This document shows, piece by piece, positions 41,745 to 49,560 of a stretch of 64,000 bases of DNA. Made by a program: the position numbers and the translations under genes. The notes beneath the pieces are model-generated. The model made no database searches. It was not told the DNA's origin and was given only the letters and a program-made list of their open reading frames with translations. This DNA comes from CAZLLE01 sp964560425 (GTDB lineage Bacteria > Campylobacterota > Campylobacteria > Campylobacterales > QNZT01): assembly GCA_964560425.1 (NCBI GenBank), contig CAZLLE010000017.1, positions 9,246 through 73,245 of the forward strand. The letters are read 5' to 3'. The first letter of the stretch is position 1; each line of letters begins with the position of its first letter.

Positions 41745-43670
41745 ATGAATAAAAAAGTACAATTTCTAGCTCTATCAATCACAACAATTGCCCTTCTAAG
41801 TGGCTGCGGTGAGGAACCAAAAGAGAATCCACTATACGAGCAATATCTCATAAACAAAAAAATTGCAGAACTTAACAAACCAAAGGTGCATCAAGAACCT
41901 AAAGTAGTAGTGGAACATGAAAAAGAGAAAGAAGTAAAAACTACACACACACCAGAACCAGAAAAAAAAGAAGTTGTACTAATTCATGATAAAAAAGAAG
42001 AACCGAAAGTTGTTCCTACTCCAGAAAAAGAAGAAGTTAAAAATAATACTCCTGTTCCTGAGAAAAAGGAGGTAAAAGTAGCTACTCCTGTTCCTGAGAA
42101 AAAGGAAGTAAAAGTAGTTACTCCTGTTCCTGAGAAAAAAGAGGTTACAAAAACTCAAGAAATTAAAGAGATCAAAAAAATTAAAGAAGTTCAACCAATC
42201 AAAGAGGTAAAAGAGGTTCAACCGATTAAAGAAATCAAAGAAGTAAAAGAGGTTCAAAAAGTTAGAGAGGTAAAAGAGGTAAAAAATATTACAACTCCAA
42301 CAGAAAAAAAAGAGATTAAAGAGATTAAACAAGTTAAAGAGGTAAAACAAGAAACGACAAAAGTTAAAGAGATCAAACAAGTTAAAGAGGTACAACAAGA
42401 GACAACAAAAGTCAAAGAGATTCAAAAAGTAAAAGAAATCAAAACTGAAATAGAAAAAAAAGAGATCAAAGAGGTTAAGAAAGTTAAAGAGGTCAGAGAA
42501 GTAAAACCAATCAAAGAGGTCAAACCTATAGCAATCATCGAGAGTACCAAACCAAAAGTACATACTCATATGCATAGACACTCTTCAATACTAAAACACT
42601 CTCATCCACACTCTCATAATAAAGATGGATCTCATACGCACAAACCAAAAATTATAACAAAACCAGTAGTACACACTCATATGCATAGACATTCATCAAT
42701 ACTAGAACACTCACACCCTCATTCTCATGGGGCAAAAAGTTCACACACTCATGCAATTGAACCAATTACTCAAGCAAAGATAACACAATCACTCACTCAA
42801 ACAAAAATTTTAAAAGAGGATTCAGCAAAAGATGTTTTAGACTCTATTAAATTTACACAAACAACAAAACAGATAGAGGTACCAAAAAAAGAGATATCAA
42901 ATGCTACTCCATTAGATTTAGCAAAAACAAAAGCTAGTGCTAAAATCGCAAAATCTGTTGCATTAGTTGAAAATGCAAAAGCCGTTGCAACCGCACAAAT
43001 CGCAACAGCTGTATCAGATGTTAAAATTGCACAAATCAAAGATAAAAAAGAGCCTATATCAGAGCAAAAGATAAAAAGAGAGCAAGAAAAATCAGATATA
43101 CAAATCAAAAAAGCAATCCAAACAACTCAAAATGCAAAAGATAAATCTGCAAATAAAATTGCAAAAAGTATTATCAAACTAGAGAAAGCCATTCCAGAGG
43201 ATAAAGATATAATCAGCAATGTATCAAGTCAACAAGATATTACAAAAATGCTAACAACTGTAAAAATAATCAAAGAGAATGCAGCAAAAGAGATTTTGAA
43301 ATCTATTAAATTTATTGAATCTAATGAACCAGTAAATAAAGAGGAGAGCAAAGAGGTAAAATCTACTAGTGTAGAGATTGCAAAAGCAAAAGCAGCCGCA
43401 AAAATTGCAAAATCAATAGCATATGTGGAGAGTGCAAAAGCTGAAGCAACTGCACAAATAGCCCAAGCTGTAGCAGAAGTAAAATTAGCAGAAGTCAATA
43501 GTGAAGATAAATCTATCTCACCAGACAAACTAAAAATAGAACAAGAAAAATCTGCTGTAGCCATAACCAAAGCTGTAGCAACAACTCAAATTGCCAAAGC
43601 AAAAGCAGCCCAAACAATTGCAAAAAGTGTTGAAAAAGTAGAAAGAGCAAGAGTAGAGACAGAAAAATAA
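41745..43670 (+). CDS. giant repeat lipoprotein: Lys/Glu repeats, His blocks, helical duplication
   Basis: This 641-aa protein has lipobox LSGC (Cys21). Then come three 12-residue repeats of the type TPVPEKKEVKV (about 102-137), some 130 residues of K-E-[IV]-K-[EQ]-V units, and two His-rich blocks (about 273-298 and 310-337, each with HTHMHRHSSIL and HSHPHSH). The C-terminal half duplicates a helical domain with a 153-residue period (K354 matches K507; AKxAAKIAKSxAxVExAKAxATAQIA). A TATAAT at 41710 and SD AAAAGGAA precede it. It may span the periplasm and bind metal (inference); no family recognised. Confidence 0.75.
   Translation: MNKKVQFLALSITTIALLSGCGEEPKENPLYEQYLINKKIAELNKPKVHQEPKVVVEHEKEKEVKTTHTPEPEKKEVVLIHDKKEEPKVVPTPEKEEVKNNTPVPEKKEVKVATPVPEKKEVKVVTPVPEKKEVTKTQEIKEIKKIKEVQPIKEVKEVQPIKEIKEVKEVQKVREVKEVKNITTPTEKKEIKEIKQVKEVKQETTKVKEIKQVKEVQQETTKVKEIQKVKEIKTEIEKKEIKEVKKVKEVREVKPIKEVKPIAIIESTKPKVHTHMHRHSSILKHSHPHSHNKDGSHTHKPKIITKPVVHTHMHRHSSILEHSHPHSHGAKSSHTHAIEPITQAKITQSLTQTKILKEDSAKDVLDSIKFTQTTKQIEVPKKEISNATPLDLAKTKASAKIAKSVALVENAKAVATAQIATAVSDVKIAQIKDKKEPISEQKIKREQEKSDIQIKKAIQTTQNAKDKSANKIAKSIIKLEKAIPEDKDIISNVSSQQDITKMLTTVKIIKENAAKEILKSIKFIESNEPVNKEESKEVKSTSVEIAKAKAAAKIAKSIAYVESAKAEATAQIAQAVAEVKLAEVNSEDKSISPDKLKIEQEKSAVAITKAVATTQIAKAKAAQTIAKSVEKVERARVETEK
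42048..42740 (+). repeat. in-frame tandem repeats inside the giant lipoprotein gene
   Basis: There are three 36-bp units (42048-42083, 42084-42119, 42120 onward) with one or two changes each. Then come shorter 9-18 bp Lys/Glu units to about 42530, then two His-block copies offset by 111 bp (beginning near 42561 and 42672). All periods are multiples of three, so copy-number change would keep the frame. Confidence 0.75.
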
Positions 43671-43733
43671 CTATTTAATAAATATCTGCAAGTATAAAAG
43701 CTTGTGGGTATTAATATATTTGATTTTGAATAG

Positions 43734-43824
43734 TGGCGGACAGTGAGAGATTCGAACTCTCGGTAGGATTACTCCTACGCATCCTTAGCAGGGATGTGGT
43801 TTCAGCCAGCTCACCCAACTGTCC
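43734..43824 (-). tRNA. tRNA-Ser (GCT)
   Basis: This is a 91-base tRNA with encoded CCA on the minus strand. The acceptor starts GGACAGT and pairs with ACTGTCC. The anticodon loop CTGCTAA gives GCT. The long variable arm (GTAGG...CCTAC) is typical of tRNA-Ser. The T loop is TTCGAAT. Confidence 0.96.
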
Positions 43825-43858
43825 ATTTGAAAGAAGCAGAATTATACATAAACAATCT

Positions 43859-44542
43859 TTAAATTTTGCTTAAAATCCTACTTACTACCTCTTTTGGATT
43901 TTCTGCTTTATAGATTGGTCTACCTATTACAATAAAATCTACCAACTCATCTTTGGCTTTATCCAAAGATGCAACTCTCTTTTGATCACCGCTATCCTCA
44001 CCAAATGGTCTTATACCTGGAGTCAATGTAATAAATTTATTTGAAGTACTCTCTTTGATAGATTTACTCTCAAAAGCAGAGCATACCACACCATCTATTC
44101 CACTTTGATAAGCGTTTTGGGCAAATTGTACTGCTTTTTTCTCTATGCTTTCATTATATATCTCTTGAAAGTTTTTTTCATCAAAACTTGTCAACGCTGT
44201 AACAGCCAAAACAAGTGGAGGATTTTTGGTATTTGATAATCTATCCATGACTGTTTTCATTGCTACTTTACCACTAGAGGCATGAACATTAAACATATCT
44301 ACACCTAATTTAGCTATCTCTTCTGCTGCGTCTGCCATAGTATTTGGAATATCATAAAGTTTGAGATCCAAAAATATTTTGAAATTTGGATTAATCTCTT
44401 TTAGCTCTTTTATAAGTTGATAAGAGTCTCTAATATAACTTCTAAAACCAACTTTGAGCCAAATATCAAACTCCTTTAGTTCATTGGCTAAGTCCAAATT
44501 CTCTTTGGCTGTTGGTAAATCCAAAGATACACAAAGTTTCAT
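43859..44542 (-). CDS. pyrF: orotidine 5'-phosphate decarboxylase
   Basis: PyrF converts OMP to UMP. The 227-aa TIM-barrel protein starts LCVSLDLPTAKENLDLA and has the catalytic Lys/Asp array in FLDLKLYDIPNTM, NVHASSG, LTPGIRP and DFIVIGRPI. It is the last gene of the ribH-nusB-pyrF operon, overlapping nusB by ATGA. Confidence 0.95.
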   Translation of the reverse strand: MKLCVSLDLPTAKENLDLANELKEFDIWLKVGFRSYIRDSYQLIKELKEINPNFKIFLDLKLYDIPNTMADAAEEIAKLGVDMFNVHASSGKVAMKTVMDRLSNTKNPPLVLAVTALTSFDEKNFQEIYNESIEKKAVQFAQNAYQSGIDGVVCSAFESKSIKESTSNKFITLTPGIRPFGEDSGDQKRVASLDKAKDELVDFIVIGRPIYKAENPKEVVSRILSKI

Positions 44543-44940
44543 TTTTGACCTTTTCGTACAGAGTCCAACACACCATTTATAAATTTTGGAGCAGTATCAG
44601 CTGCAAGGTTTTTTGATAACTCTATTGCCTCATTTATAATTACTGCATGATCCAAAGAGCCATGAAGCATCTCATAAATTCCAAGACGCAAAATCGCTCG
44701 CTCAATTGATCCTATACTATCAATTTTCCAATCTTTTAGATGTCTATTCGCCTCTTGATCTATCTGATCTAAATTTTCACTTATACCATTAAAGAGTGAA
44801 AGTGCAAAATCCTTTTGTTGATTTCTTATCTTTTTGTCTTCAAGAATATCTTCTACAAACTTCTCAATACTCTCATTACCCATATCTTTTGCGTATAGTA
44901 GAGAGATTACACTCTCTCTGACTTGATGTCGTGTTGCCAT
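44539..44940 (-). CDS. nusB: transcription antitermination factor NusB
   Basis: This 133-aa all-helical protein begins TRHQVRESVISLLYAKDMG and ends VIINEAIELSKNLAADTAPK followed by FINGVLD, the classic NusB pattern. It binds BoxA RNA with NusE in rRNA antitermination. It lies 3 bases after ribH and overlaps pyrF, as commonly seen in this phylum. Confidence 0.94.
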   Translation of the reverse strand: MATRHQVRESVISLLYAKDMGNESIEKFVEDILEDKKIRNQQKDFALSLFNGISENLDQIDQEANRHLKDWKIDSIGSIERAILRLGIYEMLHGSLDHAVIINEAIELSKNLAADTAPKFINGVLDSVRKGQK

Positions 44941-44943
44941 AGG

Positions 44944-45417
44944 TTAATTATCTTCCAAATTAGTATAAAGACTCATCATCTCAATAATAGTTGTCATTGC
45001 TTCAAAACCTTTATTTCCTGCTTTGCTTCCTGCTCTCTCAATAGCTTGTTCTATTGTATCAACTGTCAATACACCAAAAGATACAGCAGCATTATGTTTG
45101 AGACCTACAGAGGCAACACCCTTTGTAGCTTCAGCAGATATATAATCAAAATGTGGCGTACTTCCACGAATCACAGCACCAACGCAACAAACTCCATCAT
45201 ATTTTCCAGAAGCTAACAGCTTTGAGAGTGCAAAAGGTATCTCAAATGCACCAGGTACCAATACTAAATCAAGATTTGATTCATCTCCACCATGTCTTAC
45301 AAATGCATCTTTTGCACCTTCGACTAATCTATCTGTAATAATGTGATTAAATCTACCATTAATAATAGCTACCTTTTCATTTCCACTTAGTGCTAATTTT
45401 CCCTCTATGATATTCAT
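44944..45417 (-). CDS. ribH: 6,7-dimethyl-8-ribityllumazine synthase
   Basis: RibH condenses the butanone phosphate and ribityl-pyrimidine into lumazine, the penultimate riboflavin step. The 157-aa protein has NGRFNHIITDRLVEGA, the substrate loop VPGAFEIPFA, the catalytic region CVGAVIRGSTPHFDYI and GVLTVDTIEQA. The kdsA gene that often precedes ribH in relatives is absent here; a CitE-like gene lies upstream instead. Confidence 0.95.
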   Translation of the reverse strand: MNIIEGKLALSGNEKVAIINGRFNHIITDRLVEGAKDAFVRHGGDESNLDLVLVPGAFEIPFALSKLLASGKYDGVCCVGAVIRGSTPHFDYISAEATKGVASVGLKHNAAVSFGVLTVDTIEQAIERAGSKAGNKGFEAMTTIIEMMSLYTNLEDN

Positions 45418-45483
45418 AAAATTCCTCTTTTTTATATTTTATTACTAAATTAAATATAGTACTTTTATACCATTTTATCTAAA

Positions 45484-46407
45484 TTAATTCAAACTATCCA
45501 AAATCAATAGTGCATCTTTATAGATAGGCTCATCAATAAAACCATACTCTTGATCCATAAAACCACTTACACCCTGCTCTATCATCTCTTCATACTGATT
45601 TTTAATATGTCTTGCTCTCTCAATTATCCAATCATCTGTCTTAAAAACCTCATTAGCAATCAAAACTTGTTTTGGACCAAGACAACTTTTGGCACTATAG
45701 CCCATTATTTTCTCTATTTTACACCAGTTTCTATAGCCTTCCAAATCATTATAGTTTTGATATGTAAAACCTACAGGAGTTACACCTGCAATTTTACTAT
45801 CAATTAAAAATCTACTCATGATATATTCAATAGTAGGGTTACTAAATTGCAAAATAGATTGTGAAATTTTCAGATCATTTAAAAGGTCTAAAATACCAAG
45901 ATAACAGACCTCAACAGTTCCATCTAAATTGATATAACGAAGGTTATTAAAAGCTTCACTTGTCTCTATAGAGAGATGAAGTTTGATATCCTCATCCAAA
46001 ATTTCCAAAACATTCTCTACATCTTCCAAATCTCTCACTTTGGAGACACGAATAGCATCTGGTTTGACTTTATTTAAAAAGAGTATCTCCTCTTTACCAC
46101 CTTTATCAAAAGGATTTACACGAACTGTGATCTTTGACTTTGAATTTTCTAGATTGGATATAAATACAGCGGCCAAAAGCAGAGCTCTCTCTTTATATTG
46201 AGGAGCTACACCATCTTCCAAATTGATAATAATAATATCAGCTTCCTGATCATCAATATTATTTAAATGGTCTATATTAAGAGGGTTCAGCATCATTGCT
46301 GATCTTATAGATGATATTTTTGCTGCCTTTCGATCAGGTGTACAGATTAGACCAGCTAACCATTCATCATCAAAACTATCAAAAAACGAGATATCTTTAA
46401 AAACCAT
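45484..46407 (-). CDS. CitE/HpcH-family CoA ester lyase
   Basis: This 307-aa protein has the HpcH/HpaI-CitE TIM-barrel pattern: an early Arg (CTPDRKAAKISS), IINLEDGVAPQYKERA, ITVRVNPFDKGG, LSIETSEAFNNL and a metal-site Asp in YLGILDLLNDL. It could cleave citramalyl-, malyl- or beta-methylmalyl-CoA. The substrate cannot be called, and no citrate lyase CitD/CitF is adjacent. It is probably transcribed with ribH-nusB-pyrF or from its own promoter (66-base gap). Confidence 0.75.
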   Translation of the reverse strand: MVFKDISFFDSFDDEWLAGLICTPDRKAAKISSIRSAMMLNPLNIDHLNNIDDQEADIIIINLEDGVAPQYKERALLLAAVFISNLENSKSKITVRVNPFDKGGKEEILFLNKVKPDAIRVSKVRDLEDVENVLEILDEDIKLHLSIETSEAFNNLRYINLDGTVEVCYLGILDLLNDLKISQSILQFSNPTIEYIMSRFLIDSKIAGVTPVGFTYQNYNDLEGYRNWCKIEKIMGYSAKSCLGPKQVLIANEVFKTDDWIIERARHIKNQYEEMIEQGVSGFMDQEYGFIDEPIYKDALLILDSLN

Positions 46408-46453
46408 GGAGGTACCTTTTTATGTAATAAGGCTTACATGATATAATAACTTC

Positions 46454-46678
46454 ATGGAAAAAATACTAAATTGCATAGATAATTACATGAAAGATTTGGA
46501 GTGTAACATTATGGACATTGTAAATGATCAAGCTATTCCATTGACTGAAAAAAATAGACTTATGGAACCTATTGCTGATCAAAAAAAAGTTCTAGTTTAC
46601 ACAAAAGAGGCACTTTTGAGTATCAAAAGTAAAAAATATGAAGCCAAATGTGGCATGATGAATCAAAGGAATAGTTAA
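46454..46678 (+). CDS. hypothetical protein, 74 aa, before dut
   Basis: This small helical protein has Cys at 7, 17 and 66, and no recognised motif. A TATAAT at 46442-46447 lies just upstream of ATG 46454, so either the transcript is nearly leaderless or the true start is ATG 46487 (MKDLECNIMD). It ends 3 bases before dut, so the two are probably cotranscribed. Confidence 0.55.
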   Translation: MEKILNCIDNYMKDLECNIMDIVNDQAIPLTEKNRLMEPIADQKKVLVYTKEALLSIKSKKYEAKCGMMNQRNS

Positions 46679-46681
46679 TAT

Positions 46682-47377
46682 ATGACAAACCAAGAGATGA
46701 TCAAAGAGATGTTTACTCTCCAACAAAAACTCAATGATAACACAAATGGCAAAGGTTGGGAAAAAGGATATACACAACATAATCGAATTATTAACTGGAG
46801 ACGCTGTATATATATGGAGTCTGCTGAACTAATTGATAGTTTTAATTGGAAACATTGGAAAGATATCAATATAGAACCAAATTGGGAAAATGCAAAAGTT
46901 GAACTTGCTGATATTTGGCACTTTATTTTAAGCTTAGGATTAGAACTATACAAAAATGAGAGATTGGGAGATATTGACCAAATAGCCCATGATGTATCAC
47001 ATATGAGATATTTTGATGAGTTTTGCAAAGAGGCACTTCAACCTGAAAAAGAGGATGCTTTTTCCATTATTAGTGTTGTTGAGTATCTTATGAAAAATAG
47101 TCTCAATCATGAAAGTTTCTCAAGATTGAGTGATGATTTTTTCTTGGTTGCTATTGAGTGTGGTCTTAATCTTGAAGAGTTATATAAACTATACATTGCA
47201 AAAAATGTCCTAAATGGTTTTAGACAAAATAATGGCTACAAAGATGGAACTTATATCAAAACTTGGAATACTCAAGAGGATAATGAAGTGATGTTAGAGA
47301 TATTAGAGCATGGCACACCAAATGCCCAAGAGCTATATAACCAATTAGAAAAAAAGTATCAGACTATCTCCAAATGA
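46682..47377 (+). CDS. dut: dimeric dUTPase
   Basis: This 231-aa all-alpha dUTPase of the MazG-like dimeric type is the form found in Campylobacter rather than the trimeric enzyme. It has the metal motifs E46-x2-E49 and E74-x2-D77, and the C-terminal NGFRQNNGYKDGTYIKTW that contacts the nucleotide. It hydrolyses dUTP/dUDP to dUMP, limiting uracil in DNA. Its stop overlaps the following gene by ATGA. Confidence 0.92.
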   Translation: MTNQEMIKEMFTLQQKLNDNTNGKGWEKGYTQHNRIINWRRCIYMESAELIDSFNWKHWKDINIEPNWENAKVELADIWHFILSLGLELYKNERLGDIDQIAHDVSHMRYFDEFCKEALQPEKEDAFSIISVVEYLMKNSLNHESFSRLSDDFFLVAIECGLNLEELYKLYIAKNVLNGFRQNNGYKDGTYIKTWNTQEDNEVMLEILEHGTPNAQELYNQLEKKYQTISK

Positions 47378-47898
47378 TCTCAAAAAAACTTATATTAATA
47401 TGGTTGGTACTTTTACCAACTATACTACTTTCAAAAGCACTCACAATGAGACAAATTTTAATACTCCATACCGTCAAAAATATTGCACTACAACATCCAA
47501 ATAAGAGAGGAAAAACTTTTGAAAAAACAGCCATGGCAATATGCCTAGTTGAAACAAGTGGAGGAAAAGCAAATTTTGGAGATAAACAACTACTTAGAAA
47601 AAATATCAAAGATGCCTCGTATGGAATAATGCAAGTAAGACTTCAAACAGCAAGATTTGTAGCTAAAGCATTTAATCTAGAATACATAAACCAAATGAGT
47701 GATATTGAAATCATCACAAACCTAATGCAAGATAACAACTTCAGTGCCAAAATGGGTATTTTATATATAGTATGGCTAAGCGATCACTCAAAAAGCTATT
47801 TTGAAATGGTAAGCCGATACAACGGAGGCAGAGTAAATCATCCATATTACAACAAAGTTCAAAACAAACTCAATTTTCTAAAAAAATATAAGTTTTAA
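47374..47898 (+). CDS. exported lysozyme-like (SLT-type) protein
   Basis: This 174-aa protein has a signal or anchor segment (about 5-20) and the lytic-transglycosylase fold pattern: ICLVETSGGKANFG with the catalytic-type Glu, ASYGIMQVRLQTAR and SRYNGGRVNHPYY. It probably cleaves peptidoglycan glycan strands in the periplasm. It is coupled to dut by ATGA overlap, though the two have no obvious functional link. Confidence 0.75.
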   Translation: MISKKLILIWLVLLPTILLSKALTMRQILILHTVKNIALQHPNKRGKTFEKTAMAICLVETSGGKANFGDKQLLRKNIKDASYGIMQVRLQTARFVAKAFNLEYINQMSDIEIITNLMQDNNFSAKMGILYIVWLSDHSKSYFEMVSRYNGGRVNHPYYNKVQNKLNFLKKYKF

Positions 47899-48022
47899 AA
47901 GAGTAATTTTAGACACTTTTTACAAAACAGGATAAAAAAACTCCTAATTTCTTTCTAATTAAGACTATTTTTATCTTCTTTAATATATCATTATGATAAT
48001 AACAATCATAACGGAGAACTAT

Positions 48023-48352
48023 ATGAAGAGATTAATAATTTCACTAACATTTTTAGCAACAATCAATTTAAGTGCTAATGTAAAGGCGGGAGAAAAAGTA
48101 TATAAAGAGAATTGTGCTGTTTGTCACACTGTAAATGGTGGCTCTGCTTTAGGTCCTGATTTTAACATTGTATCTTATACAAGGCACAAAAAAGATATAG
48201 AGAACTATGCAAAAGATCCATATTCTCTTTTTGAGAAATTTGGATACAGTGCAAATGCAATGCCTACATTACCATTGGAAGATCAAGAATTTAGGGATGT
48301 TGCGGATTATATCTCATCTTTACAACCATTTAAAGAGTGGATGAAAAAGTAA
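48023..48352 (+). CDS. periplasmic monohaem cytochrome c
   Basis: The start is ATG 48023 (MKRLIISLTF), with a CGGAG SD. A signal peptide is followed by the single haem motif CAVCH and a distal Met in NAMPTLP. The 109-aa product is a small class I cytochrome c, probably an electron carrier between respiratory complexes. It is monocistronic, followed by a convergent hairpin. Confidence 0.88.
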   Translation: MKRLIISLTFLATINLSANVKAGEKVYKENCAVCHTVNGGSALGPDFNIVSYTRHKKDIENYAKDPYSLFEKFGYSANAMPTLPLEDQEFRDVADYISSLQPFKEWMKK

Positions 48353-48359
48353 GATAGAA

Positions 48360-48397
48360 GCAAGGAAAAGAAGGTAGCTTATAAAGCTTTTCCTTGC
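48360..48397. terminator. 11-bp hairpin between cytochrome c and PilZ-like gene
   Basis: GCAAGGAAAAG, a 16-base loop, CTTTTCCTTGC. The right arm lies inside the final codons of the leftward gene. It is suited to act for convergent genes; the T-run is only four bases. Confidence 0.5.
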
Positions 48398-49491
48398 AAT
48401 TCAAGAAGCAGTAGACTTTGACACAGTGAGATATATTCGGCAATCTCTGTTTGTACTTCTGGAGATGGGTAGATATTTAAAACCATTTGATTTCCAAATA
48501 TTTTATAAACCATAGCTCTTACATCAATAGAGTGCATAGCATGTGAACTATTTTCTAAATGAAATGTAAGTTGAAATTTCTTGTTTTGTAGCTCTTTGAT
48601 CTGTAACTCTTCAATTTTTGCAAGTTGAGTTGTAAATAAAATTGAATTTTTGGATATATCAGATACCAATCCCTCAATCTGAATCTCCTCTTCAAATGCA
48701 AGTAGAGCCTGAACTGGTTTGTGGGGAGCAACTCTAATATTTTTACGGTGAACTGGTGAATTATCCATAAATTTAATACTATTTAGCTCTACAACAGAGT
48801 GAGCCAAATCAATACTAACAATATCTGCACGCATAACATCTGGAATCATTTTATGCTCTAAATATACAAACTCCTCTCTTTTTAGAAATGATAAATACTC
48901 CTTATTTGATCTAATCTTCACATAATTATCTACAAATTCTAAAATTTCAGCTTCATGAACTAATGGAGCCTCTTTATAAAAACCATATAGATTAATTTTT
49001 GGCTCTTTGACAAAAATAGCTTGAAAGCTCTCTCCACTAGAACCATAATCAAAATATCTTGTAGCATAAAAGATATCTTTTCTTTGTGAGACTTTAGACT
49101 TCATATAAAGACTATGAACTCTCTCTATAATATCAAGTAAACTATCTTCATCTTCGCTATAATCAGTTACACCTACACCTTTAATCTCAATACCATACTT
49201 AATTTTTATGCTCATGACAAGGTTTTTCATAGTCATAACAGCGGTATGCAATTTGGTATCATGTAAAAACAGCAAAAAGCTATTTCTACCCTCAGGGATC
49301 ATGGGCGTAAAATCTAAAAATGAGTGAATAAATCCAATTACTTCTTTGAATAGTTCTGGCTTTTGTAAATCAAACTTCAAATCTAATTTTGCAACACATA
49401 AATGTGTACTATAATTTTTAGCTTTATCTAATTGTGCTTCTAAGATTGCTTGATTTAAGAAACTAGCAACCAATATTCCTTCATTATCCAT
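48379..49491 (-). CDS. PilZ-like protein with a degenerate GGDEF-like N-terminal region
   Basis: This 370-aa soluble protein's N-terminal half (about 25-150) has the strand order of a GGDEF domain (CVAKLDLKFDL, NSFLLFLHDT, YGIEIKGVGVTDY) but no GGDEF signature. The C-terminal third resembles PilZ: an R-x3-R element (HRKNIRVAP) and SDISKNSILF in place of D-x-S-x-x-G. Since the last Gly is missing, c-di-GMP binding is possible but uncertain. It may be a c-di-GMP-responsive regulator of motility. Confidence 0.55.
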   Translation of the reverse strand: MDNEGILVASFLNQAILEAQLDKAKNYSTHLCVAKLDLKFDLQKPELFKEVIGFIHSFLDFTPMIPEGRNSFLLFLHDTKLHTAVMTMKNLVMSIKIKYGIEIKGVGVTDYSEDEDSLLDIIERVHSLYMKSKVSQRKDIFYATRYFDYGSSGESFQAIFVKEPKINLYGFYKEAPLVHEAEILEFVDNYVKIRSNKEYLSFLKREEFVYLEHKMIPDVMRADIVSIDLAHSVVELNSIKFMDNSPVHRKNIRVAPHKPVQALLAFEEEIQIEGLVSDISKNSILFTTQLAKIEELQIKELQNKKFQLTFHLENSSHAMHSIDVRAMVYKIFGNQMVLNIYPSPEVQTEIAEYISLCQSLLLLELQGKAL

Positions 49492-49560
49492 AATTTTTCC
49501 TCACTTATATACCCTTTTGCTATAATTCGACAAAAAGCAGAAAATATTTAGGGGTTGGAG

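Noticed and set aside
42048..42155. Evenly spaced 36-bp repeats that resemble a CRISPR array
   Set aside because: The units are directly tandem without spacers, the period is a multiple of three and they lie in frame within a long coding gene; no cas genes are nearby.
41979..42581. 200-aa minus-strand ORF rich in Phe, Leu and Tyr
   Set aside because: It is the antisense reading of the Lys/Glu repeats in the giant lipoprotein gene; its composition follows from AAA/GAA codons on the other strand, and no SD or context supports it.
43229..43570. Minus-strand ORFs (also 42797-43108) rich in Phe/Ala/Ser
   Set aside because: They are antisense to the duplicated helical domain of the giant lipoprotein; the two similar shadows only mirror that duplication.
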